Source: Flavobacterium enshiense
Lineage (GTDB): Bacteria > Bacteroidota > Bacteroidia > Flavobacteriales > Flavobacteriaceae
Direction of reading: 5' to 3'
DNA length: 64,000 nucleotides
NCBI RefSeq assembly: GCF_022836875.1
Contig: NZ_CP090376.1
Span: 1,674,001-1,738,000, forward strand
Shown: piece by piece, positions 61,260 to 64,000 of the stretch
Layout of the letters: each line of letters opens with the position of its first letter
Position numbering within the stretch: position 1 is the stretch's first letter
Notes under the pieces: model-generated
Seen by the model: only the letters and a program-made list of their open reading frames with translations
What the model was told of the DNA's origin: nothing
The model's database searches: none
Program-made: the position numbers and the translations under genes

Positions 61260-61561
61260 TGTAAATAATGCTTAAGTTTAACAAAATTGAGCCGAAAGAT
61301 ACTAAAGCATGCCGATAATTCAAAGGAAAACCGGTTAAATGAACAGATTTTTCTGTTTAAATGATAATTGTTTTGGAAGGGTAGCGAATGGTTTGTGCGT
61401 GTTTGGTTTCCATGTTCCCGCTGTGCGCTCCAATCTTTTATTTTTTTGTAGTATTAATTCTATGAATTGAAAAAAATAAAAGGATTTTCGCTTCCATCGG
61501 GGCTGTTTGAGGGAAGTTTTTGCTTTTCGGTAAAATTTGTGATTTTTATAAAAAAAAACAA
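61260..61561. other. 302-base spacer between the DUF349 gene and aroE
   Basis: No gene. The central part is copy 3 of the dispersed hairpin repeat (61414-61508), followed by A/T-rich sequence. A near-promoter sequence (CAATTTTG on the minus strand, about 61281-61288) may serve the DUF349 gene. Confidence 0.5.
61414..61508. repeat. Dispersed hairpin repeat, copy 3
   Basis: TTCCCGCtgtGCGctcCAATC (from 61415) and AAAGGATTttCGCttcCATCGGGG flank a 13-bp perfect stem, CTTTTATTTTTTT with AAAAAAATAAAAG, with a 20-base loop containing AATTC/GAATT. The arms match copies at 7009 and 49995. Confidence 0.7.
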
Positions 61562-62326
61562 CTATTTATTCCAGATTTCCCAAGCTTTTTCGGCCTGGAA
61601 AACCAGCATGTCATAACCGTTTTTGGTCGTAGCGCCATTTTCTTTAGCTAAACGTAAAAATTTGGTTTCTTCCGGGTTGTAAATCAAATCGAAAGCGATG
61701 TGGTTTTCGGTAAACAAAGAATAATCCAAGGGAGGACAATCATCTGTGTTTGGCGAAGTACCAACAGGTGTGGTATTGATGATGATTTGGTATTCGGAAA
61801 AAAGTTCCTGAGTCAGTTCCTCGTATGAAAACTGGTATTCTGTTGGGTTTCGGGAAACAAAATCATACTCGATATGCATTTTTCGCAAAGCATAAGCTAC
61901 GGCTTTGCTGGCTCCTCCGGTACCGAGTATTAATGCTCTTTTATGTTGTTTTTTTAATAAAGGACTCAATGCTTTTTTAAATCCATAAAAATCAGAGTTG
62001 TAACCTTTTAAATCACCATTTTTTGAAACTTTGATTACGTTGACCGCCCCAATGATTTCGGCGTTTTTTGATAAAGTCGTCAGATAAGGCAGCACCGCTT
62101 CTTTGTAAGGAATAGTAACATTCAGGCCTTTCAGGTTTTTGATATTGCCGAGGATTGTAGGTAATTCCTCAATAGAGGCGATGTCGAAATTTTTATACGA
62201 ATAATGTGTGAAATTGATTTTTTCAAATTTCTCCGTAAAGTATTTTTTGGAAAACGAATAGCTTATATTCTTTCCAATTAATCCAAACTTCTTCTTTTTC
62301 GGTTTTTTTGCCTTTTTCGATTTCAT
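61562..62326 (-). CDS. aroE: Shikimate dehydrogenase
   Basis: Reduces 3-dehydroshikimate to shikimate with NADPH in aromatic amino-acid synthesis. The 254-residue enzyme has substrate residues NISYSFSKKYFTEKF (S-x-S motif), GLNVTIPYKEAVLPYL (catalytic Lys), IGAVNVIKV and GYNSDFYGFKKAL (catalytic Asp), and the NADP motif LILGTGGASKAVAYAL. The C-terminal NGYDMLVFQAEKAWEIW is conserved. An unusual lysine-rich N-terminal extension (KSKKAKKPKKKK) precedes the usual start FGLIGKNI; no alternative start codon was found downstream. The TPR gene upstream is separated by a terminator. Confidence 0.94.
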   Translation of the reverse strand: MKSKKAKKPKKKKFGLIGKNISYSFSKKYFTEKFEKINFTHYSYKNFDIASIEELPTILGNIKNLKGLNVTIPYKEAVLPYLTTLSKNAEIIGAVNVIKVSKNGDLKGYNSDFYGFKKALSPLLKKQHKRALILGTGGASKAVAYALRKMHIEYDFVSRNPTEYQFSYEELTQELFSEYQIIINTTPVGTSPNTDDCPPLDYSLFTENHIAFDLIYNPEETKFLRLAKENGATTKNGYDMLVFQAEKAWEIWNK

Positions 62327-62361
62327 TTTTATTCGTGTAAAAGTTTGAAGATTTTATGCTA

Positions 62362-62394
62362 TAAAAAACGGTCAATTAGATTCTAATTGACCGT
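62362..62394 (-). terminator. Rho-independent terminator of the TPR gene
   Basis: ACGGTCAATTA (62368-62378) and TAATTGACCGT (62384-62394) form an 11-bp stem. On the minus strand it is followed by TTTTTTATAGC. Confidence 0.85.
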
Positions 62395-62423
62395 AAAGTT
62401 AATAGTAAAATGTTGTATTTGGT

Positions 62424-63830
62424 TTACTCTTCGTTTGCTTTTTTATGTTTTTCAACAGCATTCTGAACAATTTTTCGGTTCCAGATTACCGGGAATAGTT
62501 CTTCCAGCAGTGTTCTGTTTTCGAAATTCTGTCTCAATCCGTTGGCAAGGTGGAATTTTCCTTTGGTATCATCCTGAAGCATAAAATACAAGCCTGCTAA
62601 ACGATATTCCACTTCATATTCTTCAGGGAAATATTCTGATGCCTGTAAAAGTGTTTGGACGGCGCTTTCAAATTCACCCAGGAATTGTAAAATATCTGCC
62701 CAGAATAACCAGGTGTCTAATTCATAATCGCCATATTCCACTGCTTTTCGGTAACCATATTCTGCTTCTTCAAAGAAATGCAACGCTCTGTTGATTGTGG
62801 CATATCTTTTCCAGTACAGTTTGTTTTCATTATCAATTCCCAAGGCTTTATTTACATAGTATAAGGCCTTTTGGAAATTTTTAAGACGAATGTAAAAGTC
62901 GGTTATGGCAATCCAGGCCTTGTCCAACAAAGGATCTTCGTGAACGGTTTTTAAATAGAACTGCAGTGCTAATTCGGTGTTGCCTAATTTTTCATGACAT
63001 TTACCTACGCGTAATAAAGCGAAAGAGGTAGCGTCATCCAGTTCCATGGTAACCATATAACAGTCAATGGCTTCCTGATATTTTTTCAGTTTTTCAAGGG
63101 CTTTTGCTTTTTCAAGATAAGCGCCAAGGAAATTTTCATCAATCAGGGTAGCATAATCGAAAGCACGAACAGCCTGGTCATAATCCTTTATGGTATAATA
63201 TTGACGTCCAAGTTGGTGCCATGCGACTTCACTGTAAGGGTTTCGGTCTATAAAACTGTTCAGGAATAAAATAGCTTCGTTGTTCTGGTCTAAGAAGTCA
63301 AAGCAATATACTACGTTGTACAGGGCGGAATGATCGTCTAAATCTTCGTCCAGACATTTAATAAAGTTTTCCTTCGCCAGTTCCAATTCGTCCATGAATA
63401 AATATTCCATACCGATTAAGGAATAAACATCCACATAATCGTCGGTATATTTCAGTGCATATTTTAGTAATTCAACGGCTTTTTCATGTTCATCCCTTTT
63501 CGAGTGAATATTTGCCTTTAGAATATAAATTTCTTCGTTTGTAGGTTCGAGAGCATATAACTCATTCAGCATTTTTTCAGCTATGTCGAGTTTGTCCTCA
63601 AATATTAAAAGTTCTACTTGAACCAACTTCAAACCAGTTGATTTGGGGTGTTGTTCTAAGCCTAATTTTAAAGCCTTTTTGGCCAAGTTTATTCTGCCCG
63701 TGTCGAGATAGTGAAGAATGATGTCTTCAAACTCTTCAGAGTCAAAGAAGAATACCTTGTTGGTTTTCAACATAGATTCAAACTTTGATAAGGATAAACT
63801 GTTTTCCTCTTCCTCGTTACTCAAATACAT
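62424..63830 (-). CDS. Tetratricopeptide repeat protein
   Basis: A 468-residue cytoplasmic protein of about twelve tandem TPR motifs. Clear examples are YDQAVRAFDYATLIDENFLGAYLEKAKALEKLKKYQEAIDCYMVTMELD, NTELALQFYLKTVHEDPLLDKAWIAITDFYIRLKNFQKALYYVNKALGID and FESAVQTLLQASEYFPEEYEVEYRLAGLYFMLQDD. The N-terminal 20 residues are acidic and serine-rich. It has no signal peptide or catalytic motif, so it is presumably a scaffold. It is conserved in flavobacteria near aroE. It ends at a strong terminator. Confidence 0.88.
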   Translation of the reverse strand: MYLSNEEEENSLSLSKFESMLKTNKVFFFDSEEFEDIILHYLDTGRINLAKKALKLGLEQHPKSTGLKLVQVELLIFEDKLDIAEKMLNELYALEPTNEEIYILKANIHSKRDEHEKAVELLKYALKYTDDYVDVYSLIGMEYLFMDELELAKENFIKCLDEDLDDHSALYNVVYCFDFLDQNNEAILFLNSFIDRNPYSEVAWHQLGRQYYTIKDYDQAVRAFDYATLIDENFLGAYLEKAKALEKLKKYQEAIDCYMVTMELDDATSFALLRVGKCHEKLGNTELALQFYLKTVHEDPLLDKAWIAITDFYIRLKNFQKALYYVNKALGIDNENKLYWKRYATINRALHFFEEAEYGYRKAVEYGDYELDTWLFWADILQFLGEFESAVQTLLQASEYFPEEYEVEYRLAGLYFMLQDDTKGKFHLANGLRQNFENRTLLEELFPVIWNRKIVQNAVEKHKKANEE

Positions 63831-63944
63831 ACTCCACTTGTTTAAAATTATCCTTATTAAAATTACTAAAGGTTTTAAACCTTTTAGAGATGAACGTTTT
63901 TATGTTGTAAACAATATTATTAACAATTGATTTTTAGCTTTTTG

Positions 63945-64000
63945 CTATTGGTTTTCAGTTGTTTTTGATTGTTCCTCGCTCATTAATTCCTCCATCACTT
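63945..64000 (-). CDS. 3' end of a gene entering from the right edge
   Basis: On the minus strand a frame open from the window edge reads VMEELMSEEQSKTTENQ and stops at 63945. The acidic, polar tail looks like a real C-terminus, and the direction matches the TPR gene about 115 bases further on. Too little is visible to name it. A DUF368-type membrane protein would fit the usual flavobacterial neighbourhood of aroE and this TPR gene, but that is only a guess. Confidence 0.4.
   Translation of the reverse strand, partial: VMEELMSEEQSKTTENQ

Overview
The window looks like chromosome of a member of the Flavobacteriaceae, most likely Flavobacterium or a close relative. The evidence is A/T-rich DNA, many TAnnTTTG promoter boxes of the Bacteroidetes type instead of -35/-10 boxes and Shine-Dalgarno sites, a type IX secretion (gliding-motility-type) C-terminal sorting domain, and families typical of this group such as DUF5606, 2TM-domain proteins and an archaeal/eukaryote-like prolyl-tRNA synthetase. 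No phage, insertion sequence or CRISPR array was seen.

Layout. 0-5.5 kb: 5'-truncated vanadium haloperoxidase-like gene, a B12-type radical SAM protein, a DUF808 membrane protein and a YfbU-like protein. 5.6-14.4 kb: rimO, a FadL-type porin, a Tyr/Gly-rich lipoprotein, proS, three identical tRNA-Glu genes, rpsT, typA and a small GlsB/YeaQ membrane protein. 14.5-25.7 kb, all on the minus strand: an outer-membrane Omp85-like protein, an ABC ATPase/permease pair and a T9SS-exported adhesin-like protein, then a nucleoid-associated protein, a pRiA4b ORF-3-like acidic protein, a ClC/HPP/glyoxalase-fold operon and two small enzymes. 25.8-31.7 kb: a TonB-dependent receptor, then a LytS/LytR-type two-component operon carrying three 2TM domains. 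31.8-34.3 kb: ctaA and cca.

34.4-48.9 kb is the accessory part: a surface-polysaccharide (LPS or capsule) region. It contains GT4, GT2 and GT9 glycosyltransferases, a pyruvyl transferase, a GDP-L-fucose pathway (gmd, fcl), a polysaccharide deacetylase and an InaA/KdkA-like LPS kinase. No Wzx or Wzy is visible. Its left edge preserves traces of how it was assembled. A decayed copy of the 3' end of the Sua5/YrdC gene lies beside cca, about 2.4 kb from the intact gene. A 26-bp repeat of the preceding glycosyltransferase's 3' end brackets the pyruvyl transferase gene. Both indicate stepwise insertion of polysaccharide genes between cca and yrdC.

49-64 kb returns to housekeeping genes: dapD, a methyltransferase, ruvX, mqo, a FUSC-family membrane protein, def, DUF5606, mazG, a monooxygenase-fold protein, an unknown secreted protein, OsmC, a DUF349 protein, aroE and a large TPR protein. 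Intergenic spacers at 7.0, 50.0 and 61.4 kb hold copies of a dispersed hairpin repeat, and a second palindromic repeat family occurs at 34.34 kb.

Where promoters are drawn, they are mostly matches to the -7 box only; I counted bases by eye, so positions may be off by one or two. Function statements rest on recognised motifs, not database searches.
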